From positions 1 to 62,005 of the forward strand of contig JAILOW010000124.1 of the NCBI GenBank assembly GCA_024690635.1: a DNA stretch of 62,005 nt. Reading direction: 5' to 3'. This DNA is from Butyrivibrio sp. GTDB lineage: Bacteria; Bacillota_A; Clostridia; Lachnospirales; Lachnospiraceae. The notes beneath the pieces are model-generated. The model was not told where the DNA came from, made no database searches, and saw only the letters and a list, made by a program, of their open reading frames with translations. Each line of letters begins with the position of its first letter. Positions within the stretch are counted from its first letter, which is position 1. Made by a program: the position numbers and the translations under genes. Shown piece by piece: positions 16,587 to 24,241 of the stretch.

Positions 16587-17117
16587 TCAAATTTCAGGCT
16601 CGATAATACCGTAAGTATTGCCCTTTCTCTTGTAAACAACATTGACCTGATCTGTCTCTGCATTTACAAAAACGAAGAAGTTATGTCCGAGGAGTTCCAT
16701 CTGTACACAGGCATCCTCAGCATACATAGGCTGGGGATCAAACTTCGTCATACGCTCAATGCGGATATCCTCATCATCCATATATTCGGACTCAAGATAT
16801 TCCTTCTTGAAGTAGCTGCCCTCGGCCTGCTGCTTGTCTACCAGTTTGCTCTTATATTTTTTGAGCTGTCTCTCAATAACTTCCTCCACCAGATCGATGG
16901 ATACGTACATATCATTGCTGACCTGCTCAGCACGAATGATCTTTCCTTTTAAAGGAATGGTAACCTCTATCTTGTGCCTTTCTTTGTCCACATTAAGAGT
17001 TACGTTGACATTGGTCTCCGGAGTAAAGTACTTCTCCAGTTTGCCAATCTTTTCCTCGACTGCTGACCTTAATCCGGGTGTTACATCAATGTTCTTTCCT
17101 ACGATAGTAAATTTCAT
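16587..17117 (-). CDS. hpf: Long-form ribosome hibernation promoting factor
   Basis: 176 residues. An N-terminal HPF/RaiA domain (1-100, with GKNIDVTPGLR and KLEKYF) binds the 30S decoding region. A C-terminal domain (about 120-175, VVYKRKGNTYGIIEP) dimerises two 70S ribosomes into 100S particles. The length marks it as the long Firmicute form. It has its own promoter and terminator, so it is monocistronic. Confidence 0.95.
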   Translation of the reverse strand: MKFTIVGKNIDVTPGLRSAVEEKIGKLEKYFTPETNVNVTLNVDKERHKIEVTIPLKGKIIRAEQVSNDMYVSIDLVEEVIERQLKKYKSKLVDKQQAEGSYFKKEYLESEYMDDEDIRIERMTKFDPQPMYAEDACVQMELLGHNFFVFVNAETDQVNVVYKRKGNTYGIIEPEI

Positions 17118-17167
17118 GCAATCATCCCCTTTACTGCGCTTTTTTCAAAGCGTTTTTAGATATAGAC

Positions 17168-17197
17168 ATTATACCATCGATAGATATCGTCACGCAA
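17168..17197 (-). promoter_or_regulatory. hpf promoter
   Basis: TTGCGT (17192-17197), an 18-bp spacer and a perfect TATAAT (17168-17173) lie about 50 bases before the hpf ATG. Confidence 0.7.
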
Positions 17198-17267
17198 ATC
17201 ATAAGAGCAATTTGAGTATATTCTTTTTATTGCATTCATTGTTTTTGTACAACATGCACAATAGATA

Positions 17268-17500
17268 ACTTACGCTTTCTATTGTGTAAAATTCTCTTGT
17301 TTAGGGAACTTTTTGTGGACAATGTGGATAATTTCGTGTATAAGTCCTTTTTTAGCCATTCTTTTCCATCTCATTGTGGATAACTTTTGAAAAAAAAATT
17401 AATTTTTAGTTATGATTTTGTGTTGACTTTTGAGCTTTAGTGCAAAACAGAGAAAAGAGTCTCCGGAAAATATTTGCAGGCGATCTCCCGGAGCATAAAA
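17268..17500. other. Gene-free AT-rich region with three DnaA boxes
   Basis: Three same-direction DnaA-type nonamers (TGTGGATAA, complement of TTATCCACA) lie here: one with a single change at 17314-17322 (TGTGGACAA), a perfect one directly abutting it at 17323-17331, and another perfect one at 17375-17383. A strongly AT-rich tract (17388-17410, A9 then TTAATTTTT) follows. No dnaA, dnaN or parB lies nearby, so it need not be the chromosomal origin. Confidence 0.6.
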
Positions 17501-17536
17501 AAGACGGATGCCCTCGGGTAAACCCGCGCATCCGTC
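17497..17536 (-). terminator. Terminator after the NlpC/P60 gene
   Basis: GACGGATGC and GCATCCGTC pair around an inner GC-rich hairpin, followed by six T residues on the minus strand. It is 23 bases past the stop codon. Confidence 0.9.
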
Positions 17537-17559
17537 ATATTCATCATATTTTCCGGCTA

Positions 17560-18882
17560 TTAGAAGATTCTTCTGACTGCCAGCACTGTTCTGTATGAAG
17601 CATCGGAAACCTTGATACCGGTCTTGGCTGTAGAAGCATGTACGATCTGACCGTTTCCGATGTAGATTCCTACGTGACCTGAGTAACATACGATGTCACC
17701 GGGCTGTGCATTGGCAAGTCCGTCAACTGCCGCACCCATTCCTCTGTCAGCACCGGAGCTGTGAGGAAGACTTACACCGAAGTTACTGTAAACGCTCATA
17801 ACGAATCCTGAGCAATCGGCACCGTTTGTAAGGCTCGTTCCGCCGTATACATAAGGATTGCCAACAAACTGAAGAGCAAACTGTGCAACCGCTGAACCGA
17901 TGGAGCTGGTGGCTGTTGTATAAGAAGCAGCAGGATTGTAAGTAGAGTTGGAGGAAGTCTTCTTGGTTCCGCTCTTGGCAGCCTTGTTGGCAGCCTCTCT
18001 TGCGGCCTTCTCCTTGGCAAGACGAGCTTCCTCTTCTGCCTTGGACTCTGCCTCTACGAACTCTGTGGAAAGATCAACGAACTCTTTGAAAACGTATCCG
18101 TCACCTTCCTCGATGTTAACCTTGACCCACTCATCAAGCTCTTCTACTACTACAAGTTCATCCTGTATGGGAACCAGGCCCAGAACCTCTTCATCGAGAC
18201 CGGGGGCTCCTCTAACCTTAAGTGTAGTGGTGTTTACCGTAGCGATCCTGGTTCCTACCTCTTTGGCAAGTTCCACGGCATCCTCGCCTGTAACACAGTA
18301 CTCACCCTTAACATAACCTTCAACGGATCCGGACTTGATCTTGTACCATCCGTTAACCTCTTCAATGAAGGTTCCTACTGATTTATCATAAAGCTTACCG
18401 ATGATCTCACCGTCATTTTCATCCGGGTAATCACGGACATTGACATAATCATGCACCTTGGCGATAACAAGGCTCTTAAAACGCTCCTCTTCGGCCTTTT
18501 CCTCTGAAGTATCGGCATCCTCCTCTTCATCGGAAGTGTTGCCCATAACAGCACCTGTGGCCTTCTGAATATCCCTGAGGATATTGTCCGTAACTGTAGA
18601 AGCAAGGGGCGTTACATTAGTAACCGTACTCTCCTCGTCGATCACGTCACCAAGTGACTTGCTGGTGCTGGCTGAAGCCTCAGCCTCGGATTTCTCCTGC
18701 TCAACAGTCTCCTGAAGACCCGAGAGGGAAACCTGGTTGCTGCCCAAAGCATAAGTGATACCTGCCTGGGGAAGTACGCTGGTCACCTTGTTGGAAGAAG
18801 CATGTACATCTATATTAAAACTTGTAAATGTCAGTGCAGCTGTCATGGATACTGCGGCAAACTGCATAACGTGCTTTTTCAA
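17560..18882 (-). CDS. Secreted SH3-domain NlpC/P60 peptidoglycan endopeptidase
   Basis: 440 residues. The signal peptide ends near HAS (residue 29). Two SH3b domains (about 140-205 and 210-275, with VNVRDYPDE and LKVRGAPGLDE) would bind wall peptide. A coiled Glu/Ala-rich linker (280-305) leads to a C-terminal NlpC/P60 domain (330-440) with Cys in NGADCSGFV, His in SGHVGIYIGNG and the third residue in IVHAS. It should cleave the D-Glu to diamino acid bond of stem peptides during growth. The start is TTG: GGAGG lies six bases before it, and the next ATG would remove the KKH signal n-region. A promoter and a WalR-like site lie upstream. Confidence 0.93.
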   Translation of the reverse strand: MKKHVMQFAAVSMTAALTFTSFNIDVHASSNKVTSVLPQAGITYALGSNQVSLSGLQETVEQEKSEAEASASTSKSLGDVIDEESTVTNVTPLASTVTDNILRDIQKATGAVMGNTSDEEEDADTSEEKAEEERFKSLVIAKVHDYVNVRDYPDENDGEIIGKLYDKSVGTFIEEVNGWYKIKSGSVEGYVKGEYCVTGEDAVELAKEVGTRIATVNTTTLKVRGAPGLDEEVLGLVPIQDELVVVEELDEWVKVNIEEGDGYVFKEFVDLSTEFVEAESKAEEEARLAKEKAAREAANKAAKSGTKKTSSNSTYNPAASYTTATSSIGSAVAQFALQFVGNPYVYGGTSLTNGADCSGFVMSVYSNFGVSLPHSSGADRGMGAAVDGLANAQPGDIVCYSGHVGIYIGNGQIVHASTAKTGIKVSDASYRTVLAVRRIF

Positions 18883-18899
18883 AACAGACCTCCAAAATT

Positions 18900-18916
18900 G
18901 TTACGAATTTGTTACA
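18900..18916 (-). promoter_or_regulatory. WalR-box-like direct repeat
   Basis: The minus strand reads TGTAAC-AAATT-CGTAAC, one base from the WalR/YycF consensus (TGTWAH-N5-TGTWAH). It lies just after the predicted start site of a cell-wall hydrolase gene, a typical WalR target. The position would fit repression. A single near-match can occur by chance in AT-rich DNA. Confidence 0.3.
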
Positions 18917-18925
18917 TCTTTTAAA

Positions 18926-18954
18926 AGAATACGCCACAATTGAGGATTTGTCAA
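18926..18954 (-). promoter_or_regulatory. Promoter of the NlpC/P60 gene
   Basis: A perfect -35 TTGACA (18949-18954), a 17-bp spacer and TATTCT (18926-18931). Confidence 0.75.
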
Positions 18955-18976
18955 CCAAATCTAAATTTTCGATTAA

Positions 18977-19915
18977 TTATCGGGCCTTTCCAACCATGAA
19001 ATCCTGCACCGATGTAACCGCGTTAGCACCGTCTGCTACGGCTGTTACGATCTGACGAAGGCGCTTCTTTCTTGAATCTCCGGCAACAAATATACCGGGA
19101 GCAGAGGTTGCTCCGTCCTCTCCCGCAATAACATATCCGCCATCGTCACATTTAACCGTATCAGCAAAAACATCTGTCGAAGGATGTATGCCGATAGCCA
19201 CAAAGATGCCATCCACATTAAGAGAAGATGCTTCAGAAGTCTTTACATTGGTTATCTGAAGGTGTGAGACCTTGTCCTCTCCGGCTATCTCTTTTACAAC
19301 GCTGTCCCAGATCACTTCCACGTTGTCCAGAGTAAAGAGCTCATCCTGCAAAATCTTGGCAGCTCTGAGTTCATCTCTTCTGTGAATGAGATAAACCTTG
19401 CTGCAAAAGCGTGAAAGGAATATAGCGTCCTCAACAGCCACGTCACCGCCGCCGTTTACAGCAGTCACCTTGCCTCTGTAGAAGGCTCCGTCGCAGGTTG
19501 CGCAATAGGAAACGCCCTTACCAATGAATTCTTCCTCACCGGGAACGCCAAGCTTGGAGTGATGTGCGCCGGTTGCAAGGATTATGGTATGTGTATCAAA
19601 CTCTCCGTTATCTGTAACAACTTTATATACAGGAGCCTCCGTCTCGGATCCCTGAGAGATGCAGGTGATACCTTTAACCGTAGCATCCACGAACTCTGCT
19701 CCCAGCTTATCTGCGTGCTCTCTGAACTTCATGGCAAGGTCAAAGCCGTTAACACCTGGAATTCCAAGGTAATTGTCCACCTCATAGGTGTCGATTATCT
19801 GCCCTCCGCTAACGGGATTTTTCTCTATTATTATCATGTTAAGCCCTGCGCGCTTTGCATATACCGCAGCAGAAAGACCTGCAGGTCCCGAACCGATTAT
19901 CACAAGATCGTACAT
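18977..19915 (-). CDS. trxB: Thioredoxin reductase
   Basis: A 312-residue flavoprotein that reduces thioredoxin with NADPH. It has the FAD fold GSGPAGLSAA near the N-terminus, redox Cys pair CATC in YCATCDGAFYRG (about 135), an NAD(P) fold GGGDVAVEDA, and the C-terminal GIFVAGDSRKK FAD motif. The start MYDLVIIG at 19915 is chosen because AGGAGG lies eight bases before; the frame extends 19 codons upstream without a ribosome site. Fe-S-rich anaerobes rely on this enzyme in oxygen stress. A terminal Lys/Arg stretch is normal. Confidence 0.94.
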   Translation of the reverse strand: MYDLVIIGSGPAGLSAAVYAKRAGLNMIIIEKNPVSGGQIIDTYEVDNYLGIPGVNGFDLAMKFREHADKLGAEFVDATVKGITCISQGSETEAPVYKVVTDNGEFDTHTIILATGAHHSKLGVPGEEEFIGKGVSYCATCDGAFYRGKVTAVNGGGDVAVEDAIFLSRFCSKVYLIHRRDELRAAKILQDELFTLDNVEVIWDSVVKEIAGEDKVSHLQITNVKTSEASSLNVDGIFVAIGIHPSTDVFADTVKCDDGGYVIAGEDGATSAPGIFVAGDSRKKRLRQIVTAVADGANAVTSVQDFMVGKAR

Positions 19916-19969
19916 ATTAAAAACCTCCTTGAAATAATTAAGAACAATGAAACAATTATATAGATTGCA

Positions 19970-20003
19970 CACTATTTAATTGTAATATATCACATTTTTA
20001 AAA
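19970..20003 (-). promoter_or_regulatory. Candidate trxB promoter
   Basis: TTTACA followed after 16 bases by TATATT with a preceding TG, between the HAD gene stop and trxB. A second TATAAT lies nearer the gene, so the exact start is uncertain. Confidence 0.45.
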
Positions 20004-20022
20004 TTTGTAAATACCCTTTTTT

Positions 20023-20799
20023 TCAGATAAGATCAAAATGCAAAAGAGCCTTAAAAAGTCCGTCATCTGAAAAGTGTGCCGTCACATGATCTGCCAGTTC
20101 TTTTACGGCATCGGGAGCATTACCCATGGCAACTCCCACCGCGGCCGTTTCAAGCATCTCCTTGTCGTTTATGCTGTCCCCAAAGGAAAAGGTCTCTTTC
20201 GGATCTCCTCCAAGAAGCTCACAGACCTTCAGTATCCCCGTTCCTTTATTAAAGCCCTTGGGGACCATCTCAACCACAGCATCGTTGTGGATCATATAGT
20301 CGTAGATATCGCCAAGTTCCTCGTAGCAGGTTTTGGCATCAGCGCATCTGGTATCACAGGAGAGCTTACTCATCTCCCAGTTTCCCCAGTTGTCCCTGAT
20401 ACCAAGAAGTCTGTCCCCCATCTCATCTATAACTTTTTCGCCAAACTTATCCCCGTAAAAATCCTCTTTATCCATATAGAGGTAGTTCGGTCCTTCCAGA
20501 ATAGGCTTCAGGCCGTTTTTCCTGACAGATTCCAAAGTTCTGACGCAATCCTCTTTTTCAATCAGTCTGTTATAAAGAATTTTACCCTCGTACTCGATCA
20601 TGCATCCGCAGGAGGATACGATCCCGTCAAACCCAAGGCTCAGGAGATCCTCGTTATGCACAAAGGCTCTGGCTCTTCCTGTGTTGATAAAGCACTTGTG
20701 GCCCTTTTCCTGAGCCATCTTTATGCCCCTTCTGGTATTGTCCGGTATAAAATTATGGGAATCCCAAAGAGTCCCGTCCACATCAAAAAACAAAAACAT
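20023..20799 (-). CDS. Cof-type HAD phosphatase
   Basis: A 258-residue haloacid-dehalogenase hydrolase of the Cof/YidA class. Motif I is FFDVDGTLWD (nucleophile and acid Asp at 6 and 8), motif II is INTGRA, motif III Lys is in NKGTG, and motif IV is FGDSINDKEM. A C2 cap lies between. Such enzymes remove phosphate from sugar phosphates or cofactors such as FMN; the substrate cannot be inferred. It starts three bases after the SDR gene, so the two form an operon. Confidence 0.9.
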   Translation of the reverse strand: MFLFFDVDGTLWDSHNFIPDNTRRGIKMAQEKGHKCFINTGRARAFVHNEDLLSLGFDGIVSSCGCMIEYEGKILYNRLIEKEDCVRTLESVRKNGLKPILEGPNYLYMDKEDFYGDKFGEKVIDEMGDRLLGIRDNWGNWEMSKLSCDTRCADAKTCYEELGDIYDYMIHNDAVVEMVPKGFNKGTGILKVCELLGGDPKETFSFGDSINDKEMLETAAVGVAMGNAPDAVKELADHVTAHFSDDGLFKALLHFDLI

Positions 20800-20802
20800 A
20801 TC

Positions 20803-21528
20803 TTAACTCCACGCTCCGTCTATGGTAATGATCTGCCCCGTCATATATTCGGGAGCCTTTGAAAGAAGCACCGCAAGCTCTACCACCTCTTTTGGAGTGC
20901 CCATTCTGCCTGCAGGTATCTCGTCGCACAGGCTCTGCAGCTCGCTTTCATCCAGATGACTTCTGTTCATGTCTGTATCTATAACGCCGCAGGCTATGGC
21001 ATTCACCGCGATACTGCTTGGCGCCAGCTCTTTTGCCAAAGCTTTTGTAAAAGAGTTCACACCGCCTTTGGATGCAGAATAAGCCACCTCGCAGGAAGCT
21101 CCCACATTTCCCCAGACAGAGGATATGTTGATGATCCTTCCGCTGTGTTTTTTAACCATCAAAGGAACTGCGTATTTTGCGGTATAGAACAGTGCATCCA
21201 GGTTGGTACCCATAACACTTTTCCAGTCCTGAACCTCCATGTCCGTTAAAAGCCCCATCCAGGCTACTCCGGCGTTGTTCACCAGAATATCCAGATCCGT
21301 TACGGATTCAAAAAGCTCTTTAACCATGTCGGGATCGGAAGCATCGCACTTAAAGGCTTTACAGCTTACTCCGCACCCCTTCTCAATAGAAGAAGCCAGA
21401 TTCTCAAGGTCTTTGAAGTTACTCCTGCAGGTGATAAAAAGATCGTAGCCTTCCCCGGCAAAAGCCAGTGCGATCTCTTTTCCTATGCCTCTGGAAGCTC
21501 CCGTTATAAGCGCTGTCTTTCTTTTCAT
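20803..21528 (-). CDS. Short-chain dehydrogenase/reductase (FabG-like)
   Basis: A 241-residue SDR with TGASRGIG (cofactor binding), NNAGVAWMG, the catalytic Ser in NISSVWG, and YSASKGG (catalytic Tyr and Lys). The C-terminus YMTGQIITIDGAWS is typical of FabG-type reductases. There is no fatty-acid gene cluster around it, so it is probably a stand-alone NAD(P)H reductase rather than the main FabG. The start has GAGG eight bases upstream. Confidence 0.88.
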   Translation of the reverse strand: MKRKTALITGASRGIGKEIALAFAGEGYDLFITCRSNFKDLENLASSIEKGCGVSCKAFKCDASDPDMVKELFESVTDLDILVNNAGVAWMGLLTDMEVQDWKSVMGTNLDALFYTAKYAVPLMVKKHSGRIINISSVWGNVGASCEVAYSASKGGVNSFTKALAKELAPSSIAVNAIACGVIDTDMNRSHLDESELQSLCDEIPAGRMGTPKEVVELAVLLSKAPEYMTGQIITIDGAWS

Positions 21529-21550
21529 AATTTAATCCTCATAAATCCAA

Positions 21551-21575
21551 AAAAGCCGGGGTTTTACACCCCGGC
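21551..21575 (-). terminator. Terminator after the CheY-like gene
   Basis: GCCGGGG and CCCCGGC form a tight stem with a TGTAAAA loop and six T residues on the minus strand. It lies 20 bases past the cheY-like stop. Confidence 0.93.
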
Positions 21576-21595
21576 CAAACCCATCCATCATATTA

Positions 21596-21949
21596 TCAAC
21601 AATGCTCCAAGGCTTCAAGCAAAGTTTTCTCAACAAACGGTTTGGAGACAAATTCAACAGCTCCGTGCTTTACAGCCTCCATAACCTTGTCCTTCTGACC
21701 TGCTGCGGTTATCATAACAACCACCGCTTCAGGATCCAGCTTCTTTATCTCTGCCAGAGCCTGAAGTCCGTCCATCTCCGGCATTGTAATGTCCATGGTA
21801 ACGATATCGGGCTTGAGCTTTAAATACATCTGAACCCCTTCCCGTCCGTTTATAGCTTCGCCGATAACTTCATAACCGGCTCTTTCAATTATATCCTTGA
21901 GGATTTTTCTGGATGTTCTTGAATCGTCAACTACCAGTACAGTCTTCAT
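21596..21949 (-). CDS. Stand-alone CheY-type response regulator
   Basis: A 117-residue single receiver domain with acidic DD8-9, phospho-acceptor D53 in TMDITMPEMDG, Thr in MITAAG and K103 in VSKPF. It has no output domain, so it acts by binding a partner, as CheY does at the motor. The start MKTVLVVDD at 21949 has GGAGG seven bases upstream; the frame extends six codons further without a ribosome site. It follows the CheX-like gene by 22 bases, suggesting a regulator/phosphatase pair. Confidence 0.9.
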   Translation of the reverse strand: MKTVLVVDDSRTSRKILKDIIERAGYEVIGEAINGREGVQMYLKLKPDIVTMDITMPEMDGLQALAEIKKLDPEAVVVMITAAGQKDKVMEAVKHGAVEFVSKPFVEKTLLEALEHC

Positions 21950-21971
21950 ATGGATGCCTCCGCACATTCAC

Positions 21972-22859
21972 TCAACTTATCGTTACGTCTTTTGCCACTG
22001 CCACATTGTATTTTATCTCACCACCGGCAGCATAAATTGGCAAAACCAGGATCTCCTCGCATTTCATCTCTGTAAATGTAACCGAGAAGCCGGGCGGTTC
22101 AAGTTCAATGAGCTTTTCCTGCCTGCTCATCTCCATGGCAAAAAGACCGTTGATGCAATTTATGATCTCACAAGCCGCATCAAGTGCATCTTCTTTGGTT
22201 TCGATAAATTCTTCTTTAGTATATGCCACAGCCATTCTGCGTACGTCTTCGTACTTACCGGAAATAGCCACAATGGCATTGGTATGACCGTGAAATCTCT
22301 GATAACCAAGGACTTCGTCCTTTACGCTTTTTACCTTGTAGGCCTTGCCTATGTAGGCATGGCTGTCCACAAGTCTGTAGATATTTTTAACTCCCATTGC
22401 AAAAAGGGAGCAATAAAACTCATCGTGAGTTCCCAAAAAGATTGGAATGATATGATCGATATCTCCTGTCTTTAAGGCTGACATATCAGTCTCTGTGTAG
22501 CCGCAGCTTTGCTGATACTCTTTTTCAACCTCAGTAAGCTCTTCCATGGAAAGATATCCCTTGTCCACAACAGCCTGAAGAAAGGCTATGTAGGAATTGC
22601 CCTGCATGTCCAAAAGACGGGTAACCTGAGCCTCTGTCAGATATCCCTTATCTATGGCGATATCGCCAAAACGCTTGTCCATTGTTGCCTGCAGCATGTT
22701 TACCTGTTCTGCCTGTGCAATAGTCATGAGTTTTTCGGTAACTGCTATCACGCCAAGCTTGGCACAGTTTACATCCTGGGTGCGATAGCAATCCAGGAGC
22801 TGTCCCTTATTAATCCTGCCCTGTTCAAGCAAATAAGATCCGATCAAACGATCCAGCAT
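21972..22859 (-). CDS. CheX/CheC-like phosphatase with an N-terminal MshEN-like region
   Basis: 295 residues. Residues 1-115 contain two or three helical repeats (KLGVIAVTEKLMTIAQAEQV, FGDIAIDKGYLTEAQVTRLL, LQAVVDKGYLSMEELTEV) that resemble the N-terminal region of GspE/MshE ATPases, some of which bind c-di-GMP. Residues 130-295 resemble CheX/CheC phosphatases, with E231-I-I-N234-C-I-N-G238, the ExxN active-site pattern. It likely dephosphorylates the CheY-like protein encoded next. The domain calls are by motif and arrangement. Confidence 0.65.
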   Translation of the reverse strand: MLDRLIGSYLLEQGRINKGQLLDCYRTQDVNCAKLGVIAVTEKLMTIAQAEQVNMLQATMDKRFGDIAIDKGYLTEAQVTRLLDMQGNSYIAFLQAVVDKGYLSMEELTEVEKEYQQSCGYTETDMSALKTGDIDHIIPIFLGTHDEFYCSLFAMGVKNIYRLVDSHAYIGKAYKVKSVKDEVLGYQRFHGHTNAIVAISGKYEDVRRMAVAYTKEEFIETKEDALDAACEIINCINGLFAMEMSRQEKLIELEPPGFSVTFTEMKCEEILVLPIYAAGGEIKYNVAVAKDVTIS

Positions 22860-22902
22860 ATAAGGCTCCTTCCTTATACAAAAGACAGATAGCTACAATA
22901 CA

Positions 22903-22931
22903 ATTTTAATCTATTATTTGTTCACAAACAA
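22903..22931 (-). promoter_or_regulatory. Promoter of the CheX/CheY pair
   Basis: TTGTTT (22926-22931), a 17-bp spacer and TAAAAT (22903-22908), followed by an SD AAGGAAGGAG before the CheX-like ATG. Confidence 0.55.
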
Positions 22932-22951
22932 GCGCCGTTATGAGGAAAGCT

Positions 22952-24241
22952 TCAATCCTCATTTTTCTCGTTCATTTTTGCCATGGCCTGATTAAGAGCC
23001 TGCTGAACCGCAGCATCGGCAGTTTTGCCTGCAGCATTCTTCTTTACGGCCTTAACCTTTGCCGCCTCGGCCTTGCTGCTCTCTTCCTCAAGCTTTGCAA
23101 TCCTGTCTTTTGCAAGAACAAGACTAAGGCCCTCGGGATTGATGGTAATTCCGTCCTTTTCCACAGCAAACCTGATAATGTCCGCATACGCAAAGACAGC
23201 AGCATCCCACTCAGTGCCCTTATCCTTTTTCCTGAACTCAAACATATCCGTGTAAACAGGAAGGAACTCCTTGCCATCAGGTGTCTTAAGAACAAGGAAC
23301 TTTAACTTGGAAGCCTTGTTTATCTTGAGCCTTCCGTCCTCTGAAACCTCCATGGGGCCTTCATGCTGCATGGGAACGATAAATCTGGACTTTCTTATAA
23401 GAGACAGCATCCTGCTTTCTTTTGCAGTGAGTACTTCTGCCCTCTTTTCATATTTAACGGGCCATCTGAGCTCTCCCACAAAATCCAGCATTGCAAAATT
23501 AAGAGCGGGATTTTTGGGTTCCTGAGACTTTTCATCACTGTTCCACTGTCCGGGATCAGCCATTATCTCGTTTCTCTTAAATCTCATTCTGTAGGCACCG
23601 TTGTCCACAACAAGATTGTTTATGCCAAGATAATACAGAAAGTCGTAAAATGTCTTGCTCTGAGCAGCGTTTTCGCTTTCTGCTTCAACCTTGATCTCCC
23701 TTGCCACAAGCTTACGGAACTGTTTCACAAACATCTCGCCGGCTCTTTTGGCTATATCCTCTTCAAGGTAAATGTTGGCATAGCCGTGATCCACAAAGGG
23801 ATAACCCGTAGCCATATCATAGAGAACATACAAAGTCTTGGAATCTCTAACTCTTCCAAGAACTTCGTTGTAAACTTTTCTGTGATTCTTTTCATAGCCG
23901 GGAAGAGGTGCCTTCTTGTTAAAGACCTCCAGAGTAGTCAAAAGAAACAACAGCTCCTGACAGGAAAAAAACTTGAGAGTATCCGAAGGGATGTCGTCCT
24001 CATAGATCATGGGGCCGATTTCTTCCTTTCTCTCCTGTGTAACAGTCTCGTTCATGGCAAGATTGTCGCCGTCCTTGATATTTACAGGATTGAGGCGGGG
24101 CATTTCAGGCCATTCAAGGCCTTCGTGAGCTGCTTTTGCTTCCTCAAGCTCTTTTTCCTTCTGATCCTGAAGGTTCTGCTCTCTCTCTTCTTCTGTAACC
24201 TTATCCTGTTTCTTGCCACCAAAAAGATCAAATAATCCCAT
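22952..24241 (-). CDS. SseB-domain protein
   Basis: 429 residues, cytoplasmic, no signal peptide. The N-terminus MGLFDLFGGKK and a charged coiled segment (15-40) precede a long middle region of unknown fold. Residues about 285-380 resemble the SseB N-terminal domain (FLVLKTPDGKEFLPVYTDMF and INPEGLSLVLAKD). The C-terminus is Ala/Lys-rich coiled. SseB-like domains are widespread in Lachnospiraceae with no settled role; the link to Salmonella SseB secretion is not meaningful here. Its ATG overlaps the M18 stop (TAATG), so it belongs to the transporter-aminopeptidase operon. Confidence 0.65.
   Translation of the reverse strand: MGLFDLFGGKKQDKVTEEEREQNLQDQKEKELEEAKAAHEGLEWPEMPRLNPVNIKDGDNLAMNETVTQERKEEIGPMIYEDDIPSDTLKFFSCQELLFLLTTLEVFNKKAPLPGYEKNHRKVYNEVLGRVRDSKTLYVLYDMATGYPFVDHGYANIYLEEDIAKRAGEMFVKQFRKLVAREIKVEAESENAAQSKTFYDFLYYLGINNLVVDNGAYRMRFKRNEIMADPGQWNSDEKSQEPKNPALNFAMLDFVGELRWPVKYEKRAEVLTAKESRMLSLIRKSRFIVPMQHEGPMEVSEDGRLKINKASKLKFLVLKTPDGKEFLPVYTDMFEFRKKDKGTEWDAAVFAYADIIRFAVEKDGITINPEGLSLVLAKDRIAKLEEESSKAEAAKVKAVKKNAAGKTADAAVQQALNQAMAKMNEKNED

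Noticed and set aside
23363..24235. 290-residue plus-strand frame
   Set aside because: It is an exact antisense of the SseB-like gene with no initiation signal.
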